From positions 1 through 28,780 of the forward strand of contig CAMOUE010000005.1 of NCBI GenBank assembly GCA_946626265.1: 28,780 nucleotides of DNA. The letters run 5' to 3'. Shown piece after piece: positions 7,277 through 15,712 of the stretch. The stretch's first letter is position 1. The number at the start of each line of letters is the position of its first letter. This DNA is from an uncultured Eggerthellaceae bacterium. GTDB taxonomy: Bacteria; Actinomycetota; Coriobacteriia; Coriobacteriales; Eggerthellaceae. Position numbers and translations under genes: made by a program. Below the pieces are notes generated by a model. It worked only from the letters and a program-made list of their open reading frames with translations. It did not search any database and was not told where the DNA came from.

Positions 7277-7858
7277 CTACGGCCGCTCTGGACTCAGGAC
7301 GGTAACGCCGGTTTTCCCGTATTTCTTCGCAGAGACGACGGCGAAGCGGCGATCGCTTGCAGCCATCGCGACGCGTTGCCCGTCGGCATGGGCGTGCTCG
7401 TACACGACGATCGCGTCGCCGGCCACAATCCCGTCGCCGACAAGGGCGCTTACCATCGAGAGCACCTCGTCTGCATCGAACGCGTAGGGCGGGTCGAGGA
7501 AGACGAGATCGTAGGGCACGTCTGCTCGCGACACGGCCCCGTGCATCACGTCTCGCTTCACGACGCGCGCTGCGGACGGTCCGAGCTTGCAGGCTTCGAG
7601 ATTACGGGCGAGCGTCGCCGCGGCCTTCGCATCGCGCTCGTAGAACACGGCCTGCGACGCGCCACGCGAAAGCGCCTCGATTCCGAGCGCCCCCGACCCC
7701 GCGAACGCGTCGAGCACAACCGCGTCCTCGAAGCCGCCCCTCAGACTGTACAAGGAACTGAACAGGGCCTCGCGCACCCGATCCGTCGTCGGCCTCGTGT
7801 CTCTGCCATCCGGCGCCTGTATCGCCTTCCCCCGAAGGCTTCCCGCCACTATACGCAT
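7277..7858 (-). CDS. rsmD: 16S rRNA (guanine(966)-N(2))-methyltransferase RsmD
   Basis: A 193-residue SAM-dependent methyltransferase acting on small-subunit rRNA. It starts with MRIVAGSLRGKAIQAP and TRPTTDRVREALF, both characteristic of RsmD. The SAM-binding motif is LDAFAGSGALGIEALSRGA (about 49-67). The catalytic DPPY is at 122-125. I chose ATG at 7858 because AGGAGG sits five bases upstream and the family N terminus begins there; the open frame continues upstream only inside recG. The ribosome site lies within the last codons of recG and the genes are one base apart, so the two are probably translationally coupled. Confidence 0.96.
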   Translation of the reverse strand: MRIVAGSLRGKAIQAPDGRDTRPTTDRVREALFSSLYSLRGGFEDAVVLDAFAGSGALGIEALSRGASQAVFYERDAKAAATLARNLEACKLGPSAARVVKRDVMHGAVSRADVPYDLVFLDPPYAFDADEVLSMVSALVGDGIVAGDAIVVYEHAHADGQRVAMAASDRRFAVVSAKKYGKTGVTVLSPERP

Positions 7859-7859
7859 G

Positions 7860-10043
7860 CTAGCCTCCTGACACTTCCTGATGCGCACGGTACACGACGC
7901 GCGCCTCGCGTGCAAGCGCACGGTACTGCTCGGAGGAAAGCCCCGGGTCCTCGTCGAGGATAGCTTGCGCGTCGGCATGCGCCGCCTCGATAAGGCCCCC
8001 GTCGCGCACGACGTTCACGAGCTTCAAGAGCGAGGCTCCATGTTGGCGATTGCCGAGGATATCCCCTTCGCGGCGCAGGGAAAGATCGTACGAGGCGAGC
8101 TCGAAGCCATCGTCGGTGCGCTCCATGGCCGCGAGGCGATCGAGCGCCGTCTCGCTGCGCGTGGCGGAAACGAGATGGACCTCGCCTGGCAATTTGCCAC
8201 GTCCAACGCGCCCGCGCAGCTGGTGGAGCTGAGATAGGCCGAATCTGTCGGCGTCTTCAACGATCATGACCGTGGCGTTGGGAACGTCAACTCCAACCTC
8301 GATCACCGTCGTCGCGACGAGCACGTCGACGGCTCCGGCGCGGAACTGCTCCATGACGGCATTCTTCTCGGCATGGGACATCTTCCCGTGGACGAGACCG
8401 ACACGCGCGTCGACGAACACCTTCGATTGGAGGAACGCCGCCTCCGCTTCGGCGGCTGTGGCATCCACGCCATCCATGTCCCGCTCGTCCTCGATCCTGA
8501 TCGACGCGAATTCGTAAGCATCCCCATCGTCGTCGCCGCCCTTCGGCTCCTCGGCCTTCGTGCCGACGAGGGGGCAGACGACGTAGACTTGCTCGCCACG
8601 GGCAATCGCGTCTTTGGCCGCATCGTAGGCGACGCCCTTGTCGGCAAGCGTATGTACGTACGTCTTCCTCGGCGCGGCGGCATGAGGGCGCTTTTTTATG
8701 TAGGAGAGCGTGAGGTTGCCGAACAAGGCGAGTGCGAGCGTTCGCGGAATGGGCGTCGCCGTGAGATAGAGCGCGTCGGGGCACTCGCCTTTCGCAAGCA
8801 AGGCGGCTCTCTGCTCGACGCCGAAACGCTGCTGCTCGTCGATGACGGCAAGCGTGCAATCGGCGAACCTGACATCGTCTTCCAGCAAGGCATGCGTGCC
8901 GAACAGGACAGCGCACTCCCCCGCGCCGACTCGCTCGACGATAGCAGCCCGCTCGTCTGCCGAGGTCGAACCGGTCAGGATATCCCACTTCACGCCTATC
9001 GAGTCGAGAAGCCCTCCAAGGCTTTTGGCATGCTGGCGAGCAAGCAGCTCGGTCGGCGCCATGAACGCCGCCTGGGTCTTCGTATCGGCAGCGGCGACCA
9101 ACGCGAAGGCCGCCACTATAGTCTTTCCCGTGCCGACGTCGCCTAGAAGCATGTGGTTCGCGGCGCGGGGCGCGGCGAGCAGGGCGAGTATGTCATCGCG
9201 CGCAAGCGCCTGCTCTTCCGTGAGCTCGAAGGGTATCGCCTTCGCGAGGGCAGCCTGCAACGGCCCGTCCACGACATGCTCGACGGGCCTTTTGCCCTCT
9301 TCGCGGGACCTGCCGTCGCTCATGAGCATGAGCTCGAGCAGAAGAACCTCCTCGTAGGCGAGGCGCCTGCGCGCTTCGGCTTGCTCTTGCATCGAATGCG
9401 GGAAATGAATGCAGTTGAGCGCCGTGCCCCTGCTCATGAGGCGGTACTTGGCCCTGAGCCCGACGGGCAGGGGATCGATGACCCCCGCCACTTCCTCGAG
9501 CCCGTTGCTCACGAGCCTCCTCATCATGCCCGCCTTCACCGCGCTGCATGCTGGATGCACGGGAACGATGAGGCCGTGAAAACCGGAGCCGTCGTCCTCG
9601 AGCTGCTCTATATGGGGATTCGTCATGCGCTTGAACCCGTAGCTGAATTCCAGCTTGCCGGAAACGGCAACGGTCATACCCGAGCCGAGCTGATCCGCAA
9701 GCCAAGGCTGCCGAAACGCGGTAACCATGAGCGTGCCCGTCCCGTCGACGAGCGTGACCTCCACGAGAACGAGCCGGGGTTTCGGACGCTTCAGCTTCAC
9801 TTCGTGAACCTGCGCCTTGATCGTGCACTGCTCGCCGATACTCGCGCTCGCTATGGTCGCGACATGCGACATGTCGATGTAGCGGCGCGGGTAACTCGAT
9901 ACGAGATCGCGCACCGAGGTAATGCCGAGCTTCGCAAGCGCCCGCGCACGCGCAGGGCTCACGAGCCGCACGGAGGTGACGGGGGCATCGAACGCAAGCG
10001 TTGCCTGCAACCGGTCGAGGGACTCTTTCCTATACGTAGCCAT
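7860..10043 (-). CDS. recG: ATP-dependent DNA helicase RecG
   Basis: A 727-residue helicase that remodels stalled forks and branched DNA. The wedge OB-fold lies at about 60-150. Helicase motifs follow: Walker A GDVGTGKT (301-308), the DEQQ box in IDEQQRFG (401-408), TATPIPRTLAL (428-438) and QLRGRVGRG (608-616). The C-terminal GDILGNRQHG motif (660-669) is typical of RecG. An acidic insertion of about 35-40 residues (about 500-540) sits between CPLVGTKAEEP and the VGLVHGKM helicase motif, longer than in the RecG proteins I know. ATG at 10043 has AAGG upstream. It follows rpmB and runs into rsmD and coaD. Confidence 0.97.
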   Translation of the reverse strand: MATYRKESLDRLQATLAFDAPVTSVRLVSPARARALAKLGITSVRDLVSSYPRRYIDMSHVATIASASIGEQCTIKAQVHEVKLKRPKPRLVLVEVTLVDGTGTLMVTAFRQPWLADQLGSGMTVAVSGKLEFSYGFKRMTNPHIEQLEDDGSGFHGLIVPVHPACSAVKAGMMRRLVSNGLEEVAGVIDPLPVGLRAKYRLMSRGTALNCIHFPHSMQEQAEARRRLAYEEVLLLELMLMSDGRSREEGKRPVEHVVDGPLQAALAKAIPFELTEEQALARDDILALLAAPRAANHMLLGDVGTGKTIVAAFALVAAADTKTQAAFMAPTELLARQHAKSLGGLLDSIGVKWDILTGSTSADERAAIVERVGAGECAVLFGTHALLEDDVRFADCTLAVIDEQQRFGVEQRAALLAKGECPDALYLTATPIPRTLALALFGNLTLSYIKKRPHAAAPRKTYVHTLADKGVAYDAAKDAIARGEQVYVVCPLVGTKAEEPKGGDDDGDAYEFASIRIEDERDMDGVDATAAEAEAAFLQSKVFVDARVGLVHGKMSHAEKNAVMEQFRAGAVDVLVATTVIEVGVDVPNATVMIVEDADRFGLSQLHQLRGRVGRGKLPGEVHLVSATRSETALDRLAAMERTDDGFELASYDLSLRREGDILGNRQHGASLLKLVNVVRDGGLIEAAHADAQAILDEDPGLSSEQYRALAREARVVYRAHQEVSGG

Positions 10044-10081
10044 GACAACACCTTATCGCCCCGAACGAACATGCACAACGC

Positions 10082-10106
10082 AAAAAAGCCCGCAAGGCGG
10101 GCTTTC
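10082..10106 (-). terminator. Intrinsic terminator of rpmB
   Basis: A perfect 9-bp stem, AAAGCCCGC (10085-10093) with GCGGGCTTT (10097-10105), around an AAG loop. On the minus strand it ends in a run of six T. It lies 21 bp after the rpmB stop and about 38 bp before recG, so recG needs read-through or its own promoter. Confidence 0.9.
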
Positions 10107-10127
10107 CTGACATTGCACAGACGATAG

Positions 10128-10319
10128 TTACGCGCGCTCGACCTTGCCGGCCTTCATGCAGCTCGTGCAGACGTTCGCCTTGCGGACGTGACCCTTCGAA
10201 TCGCGAATCGTGATCTTCTGGATGTTCGGCTTGAACCAGCGGTTCGTGACGCGATGCGAGTGGCTGACGTTACGACCGGCAGACGGCTTCTTGCCGCATA
10301 CTTCACAAATCTTAGACAT
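10128..10319 (-). CDS. rpmB: 50S ribosomal protein L28
   Basis: A 63-residue protein of the large ribosomal subunit. It starts MSKICEVCGKKPSAGRNVSH, with the family pattern of basic residues and NRWFKPNIQK. Two CxxC pairs (C5/C8 and a CTSC pair near residue 52) make this the zinc-binding C+ form. ATG at 10319 is preceded by GGAG at about nine bases and matches the normal L28 N terminus; an in-frame ATG three codons upstream is less likely. It is divergent from an Asp23-family gene and fakA, a neighbourhood also seen in Bacillus (rpmB / yloU / yloV). Confidence 0.97.
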   Translation of the reverse strand: MSKICEVCGKKPSAGRNVSHSHRVTNRWFKPNIQKITIRDSKGHVRKANVCTSCMKAGKVERA

Positions 10320-10383
10320 TGCTATCAACTCCGTTATTGCATTTCACCACGGCAAACGCCGTTGAGCCCAAACTAGCCAAGAA

Positions 10384-10413
10384 ACTATAGCACATGCCCT
10401 CCACTCAGTCCAA
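10384..10413 (-). promoter_or_regulatory. Promoter of rpmB
   Basis: On the minus strand TTGGAC (plus 10408-10413) and TATAGT (plus 10384-10389) are separated by 18 bp, and TGC directly precedes the -10 box, so it is also an extended -10. The predicted transcript start is about 58 bases upstream of ATG. The leader contains a small ACGGC-GCCGT hairpin of unknown role. Confidence 0.7.
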
Positions 10414-10439
10414 GCATTTTTCGTGTAATCCAATCTCAT

Positions 10440-10492
10440 CTTCACAAGGGGCAGAGGGGGGCTCCCATGACCATGCGCTATACTTCACAAGG
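10440..10492 (+). repeat. Direct repeat CTTCACAAGG upstream of the Asp23-family gene
   Basis: The decamer CTTCACAAGG occurs at 10440-10449 and 10483-10492, 43 bp apart, close to four helical turns. Both copies lie upstream of the Asp23-family gene, and the second overlaps TATACT and TATAAA stretches that could be -10 boxes. It may be a protein-binding site or chance. Confidence 0.35.
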
Positions 10493-10544
10493 TTATAAAG
10501 CAATTGAGCGGACGAATCGCCCGCATTTGGAAAGGAAGACCGTT

Positions 10545-10892
10545 ATGGCGCAACCTATCCCTGGAAAGCTACACGTTGCAAATGACGTACTCGCCGATAT
10601 GGTGGGACATGCCGCGATGGAATGCTACGGCATCGTCGGAATGGTCGCCCCCAACGCAGCTGACGGCATCGCCAAGATCCTTCCACCTTCTCGCCTGCGT
10701 CGCGGCATCGTCCTCGAGACGACCGACGAGGGCGTGACCGTCGATCTGTACGTCGTCATCGAGTACGGCACGAACATCAACGCCGTGTCGCAGAACCTCA
10801 AGGACGCCGTTTCGTTCGTGCTCAAGGAGCAGGCGCGCGTGCCCGTCAAGAGCATCGAAGTGCACGTGCAAGACGTCAAGGTCCGCAAGTAA
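10545..10892 (+). CDS. Asp23/Gls24 family envelope stress protein
   Basis: A 115-residue protein of the Asp23/Gls24 (DUF322) family. It has the usual GKLHVANDVLADMVGHAAME start, the ECYGIVGM segment, and alternating strands ending in VKSIEVHVQDVKV. I chose ATG at 10545, preceded by AAAGGAAG; the open frame extends upstream to 10467 without a ribosome site or homologous sequence. The gene lies 51 bp before fakA, the yloU-yloV order of Bacillus. Family members are linked to the cell envelope and alkaline or cell-wall stress in Gram-positive bacteria, but the molecular action is not settled. It lacks a transmembrane segment. Confidence 0.92.
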   Translation: MAQPIPGKLHVANDVLADMVGHAAMECYGIVGMVAPNAADGIAKILPPSRLRRGIVLETTDEGVTVDLYVVIEYGTNINAVSQNLKDAVSFVLKEQARVPVKSIEVHVQDVKVRK

Positions 10893-10943
10893 CGCAGACG
10901 GCAAACGAGGTTCGCATCTAAACGAAACGAAAGAAGATAATCT

Positions 10944-12581
10944 ATGTCCCAATTTTCCGGCAACGATGTACTGAACGCCATCGCAGCTGCCAGCAAAAAC
11001 CTCTCGGAGCGCAAAGACGAGGTCAATCGCCTGAACGTTTTCCCCGTGCCTGATGGCGACACGGGCACGAACATGTCCTTGACCCTCGAGTCCGTCGTGA
11101 AGAACATTTCCGGCCTCCAGATGGGCGCCAGCAACGCCGACACGAGGCGCGCCATCACCACCGGCGCGCTCATGGGCGCACGCGGGAACTCGGGCGTCAT
11201 CACCTCGCAGATCCTGCGCGGCCTGTGCGAGGGCTCCGCCGACGCCGAGGAGCTCACTACCGAATCCGTCGACGCGGCATTCGCGCGCGCCGTCGAAGTC
11301 TCGTTCCAAGCGGTTCGCAAGCCGGTCGAGGGAACGATACTCACCGTCCTCAAGGACGCCGCTGCGGCCGCAAAGCACGCGCGCAAGAAGAAGCTCGCCG
11401 TCGAAGAGGCGCTCGACGAGATCGTCTCCGAGGCATATGCCTCCGTGCAGCGCACGCCCGACCTGCTGCCCGTCCTGAAGGAGAACAACGTCGTCGACGC
11501 CGGCGGCTTCGGCCTCGCCATCCTCTTCGACGGGTTCGTCGCCGCCCTGCTCGGCAAGGAGGGAACGCTCGTCGATGAGCTCGAGTTCGCTCGCGACGCC
11601 GCCCCCAAGGTCGAAATCGAGCACATCAACGACTGGGAGGGCTCGCAGTACCGTTACTGCAACGAGTTCCTCGTGCACTCCGAGACGCTCGACAAGGACG
11701 AGGCGCTCGACTTCCTCGCCACCATGGGCGACTGCGAGCTGTGCGTTGGCTCGAATCCCAAGTTCAAGGTGCATGTCCACTCGAACCACCCCAACAAGGT
11801 TCTCGAGTACTTCCTCGAGCGCGGCCAGATATTCGAGGTCTTCATCCACAACATGGACCTGCAGAGCGTCGAGCGGCAGGAAAAGCTCGCCGCCGAGCAG
11901 ACAGGAGCGCCCGCAGAGCGCAAGGGCTTCGGCGTCGTGGCCGTCGCGGCGGGCGAAGGCAATGCGAAGATCCTGCGCAGCCTCGGCGTCGATGTCGTCG
12001 TATCCGGCGGGCAGACCATGAACCCGTCCACGAAGGACCTGCTCGACGCCGTCGAGGCCGCAAACTCCGACAACGTCATAATCCTCCCGAACAACTCCAA
12101 CATCATCATGACCGCGAACAGCGCCGCAGAGCTCGCCGAGGTGTCATGCGGAGTAGTACCTACCAAGAGCATTCCCCAGGCGTTCTCAGCGCTGTTCGGG
12201 TATGACCCCGAGGCAACGCTCGAAGACAACCTCGAATCCATGAACGATTCGTTCTCCGAGGTCAAAACGGGCGAAGTCACGACCGCCATCAAGGATTCGC
12301 ACGATTCGGCCGGAAACCCGATTGCCGAAGGCGACATTATAGGCATAGCCGACGGGTCCATCGACGCGGTAGGCTCGAGCATCGACGAAGTCGTCCTCGA
12401 GCTACTCGACGAGATGGAAGCCGAAGATGCCGACACCCTGACGCTGCTTGCGGGAGAGGACTTCAGCGATGAATCCCTCGAGGCGCTCGTCGAGGAAATC
12501 GAGCAGAAGTTCGACGACTTGGAGATCGACGCTCACCGCGGCGAACAGCCTCTCTACCCGATCATCATGTCCGTAGAGTAA
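10944..12581 (+). CDS. fakA: Fatty acid kinase catalytic subunit FakA (DAK2/DegV-like fusion, YloV)
   Basis: A 545-residue protein. The N-terminal DhaL-type kinase domain (about 5-200) contains FPVPDGDTGTNM (33-44), whose aspartates coordinate Mg-ATP, followed by GARGNSGVITSQILRG. The middle and C-terminal parts match the FakA-specific domains with VVAVAAGEGNAKIL and a GGQTMNPSTKDLLDAV motif. FakA phosphorylates fatty acids held by a FakB (DegV) partner to give acyl-phosphates for PlsX/PlsY. No fakB is in this window, but plsY, plsC and gpsA are. Length and domain order are normal. It is probably co-transcribed with the preceding Asp23-family gene and ends at a strong hairpin. Confidence 0.95.
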   Translation: MSQFSGNDVLNAIAAASKNLSERKDEVNRLNVFPVPDGDTGTNMSLTLESVVKNISGLQMGASNADTRRAITTGALMGARGNSGVITSQILRGLCEGSADAEELTTESVDAAFARAVEVSFQAVRKPVEGTILTVLKDAAAAAKHARKKKLAVEEALDEIVSEAYASVQRTPDLLPVLKENNVVDAGGFGLAILFDGFVAALLGKEGTLVDELEFARDAAPKVEIEHINDWEGSQYRYCNEFLVHSETLDKDEALDFLATMGDCELCVGSNPKFKVHVHSNHPNKVLEYFLERGQIFEVFIHNMDLQSVERQEKLAAEQTGAPAERKGFGVVAVAAGEGNAKILRSLGVDVVVSGGQTMNPSTKDLLDAVEAANSDNVIILPNNSNIIMTANSAAELAEVSCGVVPTKSIPQAFSALFGYDPEATLEDNLESMNDSFSEVKTGEVTTAIKDSHDSAGNPIAEGDIIGIADGSIDAVGSSIDEVVLELLDEMEAEDADTLTLLAGEDFSDESLEALVEEIEQKFDDLEIDAHRGEQPLYPIIMSVE

Positions 12582-12604
12582 ACACACGGCGAAAGCCGAA
12601 AGAC

Positions 12605-12662
12605 AACCGGGTCCGAATCGCGTAGCCTGACAGGCCATGTGCGACGGACCCGGTTCTTTTTA
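12605..12662 (+). terminator. Branched intrinsic terminator of fakA
   Basis: An 11-bp stem pairs AACCGGGTCCG (12605-12615) with CGGACCCGGTT (12645-12655), followed by CTTTTT. The 29-nt loop holds a second small hairpin, GCCTGACAGGC (12625-12635). Confidence 0.85.
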
Positions 12663-12667
12663 AGCCG

Positions 12668-12689
12668 CGGCGCCTTTTAGCGGGCGCCG
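12668..12689 (-). terminator. Hairpin after the coiled-coil zinc-ribbon gene
   Basis: CGGCGCC (12668-12674) pairs with GGCGCCG (12683-12689) around an 8-nt loop, directly after the stop codon on the minus strand. The T tract is poor, so it may be a weak terminator or only an RNA-stabilising end. Confidence 0.5.
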
Positions 12690-12693
12690 TTAT

Positions 12694-13413
12694 TTACTCG
12701 ATGACGAGCAGGCGCTTGCAATTCGGGCAGACGCCGAGCGGGGCTTGCGCCTGCAGCTCGATGAGGCGGCCTCCGTCGATCTGGGCACGGCAGACTCCGC
12801 ATTGGCCCTCGACAAGTCGCCCGACGGCCACGCCCCCGCTCTTCGCCGCCGTCCTCTGATAGAGGTCGGCCAGCTTCGCGGGGAGCGTGCCGGCGAGTTC
12901 GTCATGACGCGCGGTCAGCTCCGACACCGTGTTGACAAGACCCTTGTCCTCCGCCTCGAAAGATGTGCGAATGCGGTCTTCTTCAGCTTGAGAGGCGGCA
13001 ATGGCATCGTCGATTTGCTTGTGGACGGCCTTTATCTTGTCGAGCTCGGCAGATTTCGCAAGCATCAGCTCGGAGAGCGTCTCGCGGCGCTTCGCCGTGC
13101 CTGCCATCTCCTTGGAATGCGATTCGACTTTGCGGTAATCCGATCCCGATGCATCGATGATTTCCTGAGCGCGCTGCTGCTTCTCGGCGAGCTGCGTATC
13201 CTCGTCTTCGAGAACCCTGAACTCTGATTCGGCTTTTTCCTGTAAAGCGAGCACCTGCTCGAGTTTGCCTTCAATCTCGGCCCGCTTCTTGCGCAGCACC
13301 ATCACCTTTATGCGTTGGGGCAATTCGGCGCGTTTCTTCTTTGCCTGCATGATTTCCAAATCGACGCTCTGCATCTCGAGCATGGTCACTAGATCCTGGA
13401 ATTCAGCTTGCAT
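12694..13413 (-). CDS. Coiled-coil protein with C4-type zinc ribbon (COG1579/DUF164-like)
   Basis: A 239-residue protein. Residues about 5-180 are heptad-rich and charged and form one or two long antiparallel coiled coils. The C-terminal zinc ribbon has CGVC at 205-208 and CPNC at 229-232. The N terminus has the KKKRAELPQRI segment typical of the family. It belongs to the widespread bacterial group described as possibly nucleic-acid-binding; its action is not established. ATG at 13413 is chosen because AAAGGGG lies five bases upstream, and a TGn-extended -10 box lies 37 bp before it. The Nif3-family gene upstream on the same strand is a common neighbour. Confidence 0.88.
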   Translation of the reverse strand: MQAEFQDLVTMLEMQSVDLEIMQAKKKRAELPQRIKVMVLRKKRAEIEGKLEQVLALQEKAESEFRVLEDEDTQLAEKQQRAQEIIDASGSDYRKVESHSKEMAGTAKRRETLSELMLAKSAELDKIKAVHKQIDDAIAASQAEEDRIRTSFEAEDKGLVNTVSELTARHDELAGTLPAKLADLYQRTAAKSGGVAVGRLVEGQCGVCRAQIDGGRLIELQAQAPLGVCPNCKRLLVIE

Positions 13414-13449
13414 CGCCGCCCCTTTCACCCGTATTAAATCCGCAATTGC

Positions 13450-13458
13450 ATTGTAGCA
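13450..13458 (-). promoter_or_regulatory. Candidate extended -10 promoter of the coiled-coil zinc-ribbon gene
   Basis: The minus strand reads TGCTACAAT, a TGn-extended -10 box, 37 bp upstream of the chosen ATG. The -35 position is poor. It lies in the 149-bp gap behind the Nif3-family gene, which otherwise holds no recognisable gene. Confidence 0.4.
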
Positions 13459-13562
13459 AATACGGGCAGGTAGATGCCATATAACAAGGCACTGTTGGCC
13501 TTCATGCACCAAGGGGGGTACTGCGTTCGAACCGTCACCGAGCGCAATTCCTGGCCGATTTG

Positions 13563-14453
13563 CTATATGCGCGTCGAATCGGGCATCTCCCAGTTCCCGG
13601 CTTGGTCGACGATGCTCACGCGGTCTTGCGGAACGCCGGCGTCAACTGCCGCCTGAGCCAAGAGCGCCGCCAGATGCAGCTCGCTCACATCGTGGCCGAG
13701 CTCCACGATAGCCAAGCCCGCCTGGGCCGCGTCGAGGGCCGCATGGTAGCGAATCTCCCCGCAGACGAGGCACGAGACGCCCTTGTTGATGCAGGCGTCC
13801 ACGATGTTGCCTGCAGACCCGTTGGCCACGACGACGCGATCGAGCTGAAGGTCGAAATCGCCCCATACGCGCGGGGCGCGTCCGAACACGGACGTGCAGC
13901 GTGCGGCGAGATGGGCGAGCTTGAACGGCTTGTCCGCGTCCCGAACCGAGCAAACCTGCCCGTAGCCCTTGTCGGGATTGGATTTAAGCGTCTCCAGAAG
14001 CCCGTCGAACTCGAGATTGAGCATCTGGGGCAGCATCCGCGTCGCCTCGACGCTCACGTCGAGGGCGGTATGGAAGTTCATGAGCGCGATACCATGCCGG
14101 ACGGCGTTGAAAACCGTCACGCCCGAGGCCGGCGCCTTGCCATAGGTTGGAGCGAGCACCTCTGGCGGATCGAGGAAAACCGGATGATGCGTGAGCAGGA
14201 CGTTCGCACCGGCGCGCTTCGCAGATTCCAAGGCCGCGGATGTCGGGTCGAGGGCAACCGCGACACCCTCGACCGTCGCGGCGGGGTCGCCGACGACAAG
14301 ACCCATGCGATCCCAATCCTCGGCGTCCTCGCGCGGAAAACGCGACAGGAGCGCCAACTCGAGCTTGCCGACAGAGAGCGGCGCGATGTTCTTCGAAATT
14401 CCCCCGTTTCCGACTTTTGCCAAACTCGACGATCCGTCTTGAATCTCAATCAT
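13563..14453 (-). CDS. Nif3-like dinuclear metal-centre hexameric protein
   Basis: A 296-residue member of the Nif3/YbgI family. The metal-binding motif THHPVF lies near residues 88-93. The N-terminal fold includes WDRMGLVVGDP, and the C-terminal metal site is in ELGHDVSE (about 251-258). Known members form hexameric rings with two metals per subunit; GTP cyclohydrolase I type 2 is a frequent automatic name, but the true function is unsettled. The insertion of variable length between the two halves is short here. ATG is supported by AGGAG. It follows the cysteine desulfurase by 68 bp and precedes the coiled-coil zinc-ribbon gene. Confidence 0.93.
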   Translation of the reverse strand: MIEIQDGSSSLAKVGNGGISKNIAPLSVGKLELALLSRFPREDAEDWDRMGLVVGDPAATVEGVAVALDPTSAALESAKRAGANVLLTHHPVFLDPPEVLAPTYGKAPASGVTVFNAVRHGIALMNFHTALDVSVEATRMLPQMLNLEFDGLLETLKSNPDKGYGQVCSVRDADKPFKLAHLAARCTSVFGRAPRVWGDFDLQLDRVVVANGSAGNIVDACINKGVSCLVCGEIRYHAALDAAQAGLAIVELGHDVSELHLAALLAQAAVDAGVPQDRVSIVDQAGNWEMPDSTRI

Positions 14454-14521
14454 GACTCACTCCTATCCGCTGTCCGCCAGACAGCACCTTCGCTCCCTCC
14501 GACCCGCATGATTCGACTCGC

Positions 14522-15712
14522 CTACAGGCACTGCTCGAACGCGCTTGCAAACCCGTCGACATCCTGCTCGGTCGTATAGCGTCCCATCGAGATGCGCAGG
14601 GCGCCATGGGCTGCGTCCGCCGCAATGCCCATCGCCTTGAGCACATGGCTCGGCTCAAGCGAGTGCGAGGCGCACGCAGAGCCGCCTGAAACCCCGTAAC
14701 CCATCATGTCGAGCCTGAGCACGAGCGTCTCGCTCTCGTAATCGTCCACGAGGACGTGGACGATGTTCGGCAGGAACCTGGTAGAACCGGCATCCACGGA
14801 AACGGTCGGACGAACGCCCGGCATCGAAGCGAGCTTGCCGTAGAGGCGGTCGCGTAACGCGCACAGCCGCACGGACTCGTCTTCGACCATGGAAACGGCG
14901 GCATGGCACGCGGCCGCGAAGCCGTCGATGCCGCACACGTTCTGCGTACCCGACCGACGACCGTCCTCTTGGCCTCCACCGAGCATCGTCGCCGAGAACG
15001 GCGTGCGGGCCTTGAGGTACAACGCCCCGACGCCTTTCGGCCCGCATACCTTGTGAGCAGAGAACGAGGCCGCGTCAACACCCCATGCGCCGACGTCGAC
15101 CGGCATCTTGCCGAGGGCCTGTACCGCATCGGTGTGGAACAACGCGCCTCCCGCATGGGCCGCGCGTGCAAGCTCGGCGATAGGTTGCACCGATCCGACT
15201 TCGGAATTGGCCGCTTGGATCGAAACGAGCACCGTGTCATCGGTCATAACGTCCTCAAGCTGGTCCGAGGATATGAATCCTTGGCGATCGGGCTTGAGGA
15301 AAACGACGTCGAAGCCCTCCTTCGAGAGTTGCCGCGCCGGGTTCAGCACGGCTTCGTGCTCGATTTGGGTCGTGATGACACGCGGTGCGGCGCCCGCGCC
15401 TGGCCGCCTCTTCTGAACCGCCGCGCGCGCGAGTCCGAGCAACGCGGCGTTGTCGGATTCGGTGGCGCCCGACGTGAACACGATCTCATTGGGCCTCGAA
15501 GCACCGAGGTCCTTTGCGATTTTCCTTCGGGCGAGCTCCATGGCCTCGAAAGCCGCCCGGCCGGGAGCGTGCAGCGAGTTCGCGTTCGCCCCGAACCGCA
15601 CGTTCTTGCGTCCAGGCACGAAATACATCTCCATCGCATCGACCGCCTCCTGGCAGAGAGGCGCCGATGCCGCCCAGTCAAGGTAGACGTACCCCTCGAC
15701 CACGCCAACCAT
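14522..15712 (-). CDS. Cysteine desulfurase, NifS/IscS class
   Basis: A 396-residue PLP enzyme that takes sulfur from cysteine for Fe-S clusters, thiolated tRNA or cofactors. Conserved features are YLDWAASAP near the N terminus, TSGATESDN (80-88), H119 in the QIEHEAVL motif, the PLP lysine K221 in FSAHKVCGPKG, and the persulfide cysteine C347 in GGSACASHSLEPSHVL. That last context is of the NifS/IscS type, not SufS. The usual ANNEIG stretch reads ANSEVG here. The ATG at 15712 overlaps the rpe stop as TGATG, so translation is probably coupled; the frame stays open into rpe, but that extension is not homologous. No iscU or mnmA is adjacent, so the acceptor cannot be told. Confidence 0.94.
   Translation of the reverse strand: MVGVVEGYVYLDWAASAPLCQEAVDAMEMYFVPGRKNVRFGANANSLHAPGRAAFEAMELARRKIAKDLGASRPNEIVFTSGATESDNAALLGLARAAVQKRRPGAGAAPRVITTQIEHEAVLNPARQLSKEGFDVVFLKPDRQGFISSDQLEDVMTDDTVLVSIQAANSEVGSVQPIAELARAAHAGGALFHTDAVQALGKMPVDVGAWGVDAASFSAHKVCGPKGVGALYLKARTPFSATMLGGGQEDGRRSGTQNVCGIDGFAAACHAAVSMVEDESVRLCALRDRLYGKLASMPGVRPTVSVDAGSTRFLPNIVHVLVDDYESETLVLRLDMMGYGVSGGSACASHSLEPSHVLKAMGIAADAAHGALRISMGRYTTEQDVDGFASAFEQCL

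Noticed and set aside
10569..11849. 426-residue open frame on the minus strand
   Set aside because: It lies antisense to fakA and the Asp23-family gene, both clearly identified. Long antisense frames are expected at this GC content and codon use.
14468..14484. Small hairpin GCTGTC-CGCCA-GACAGC between the desulfurase and Nif3 genes
   Set aside because: The stem is six base pairs with no T tract, and the distance to the ribosome site is too small for a terminator; probably chance.
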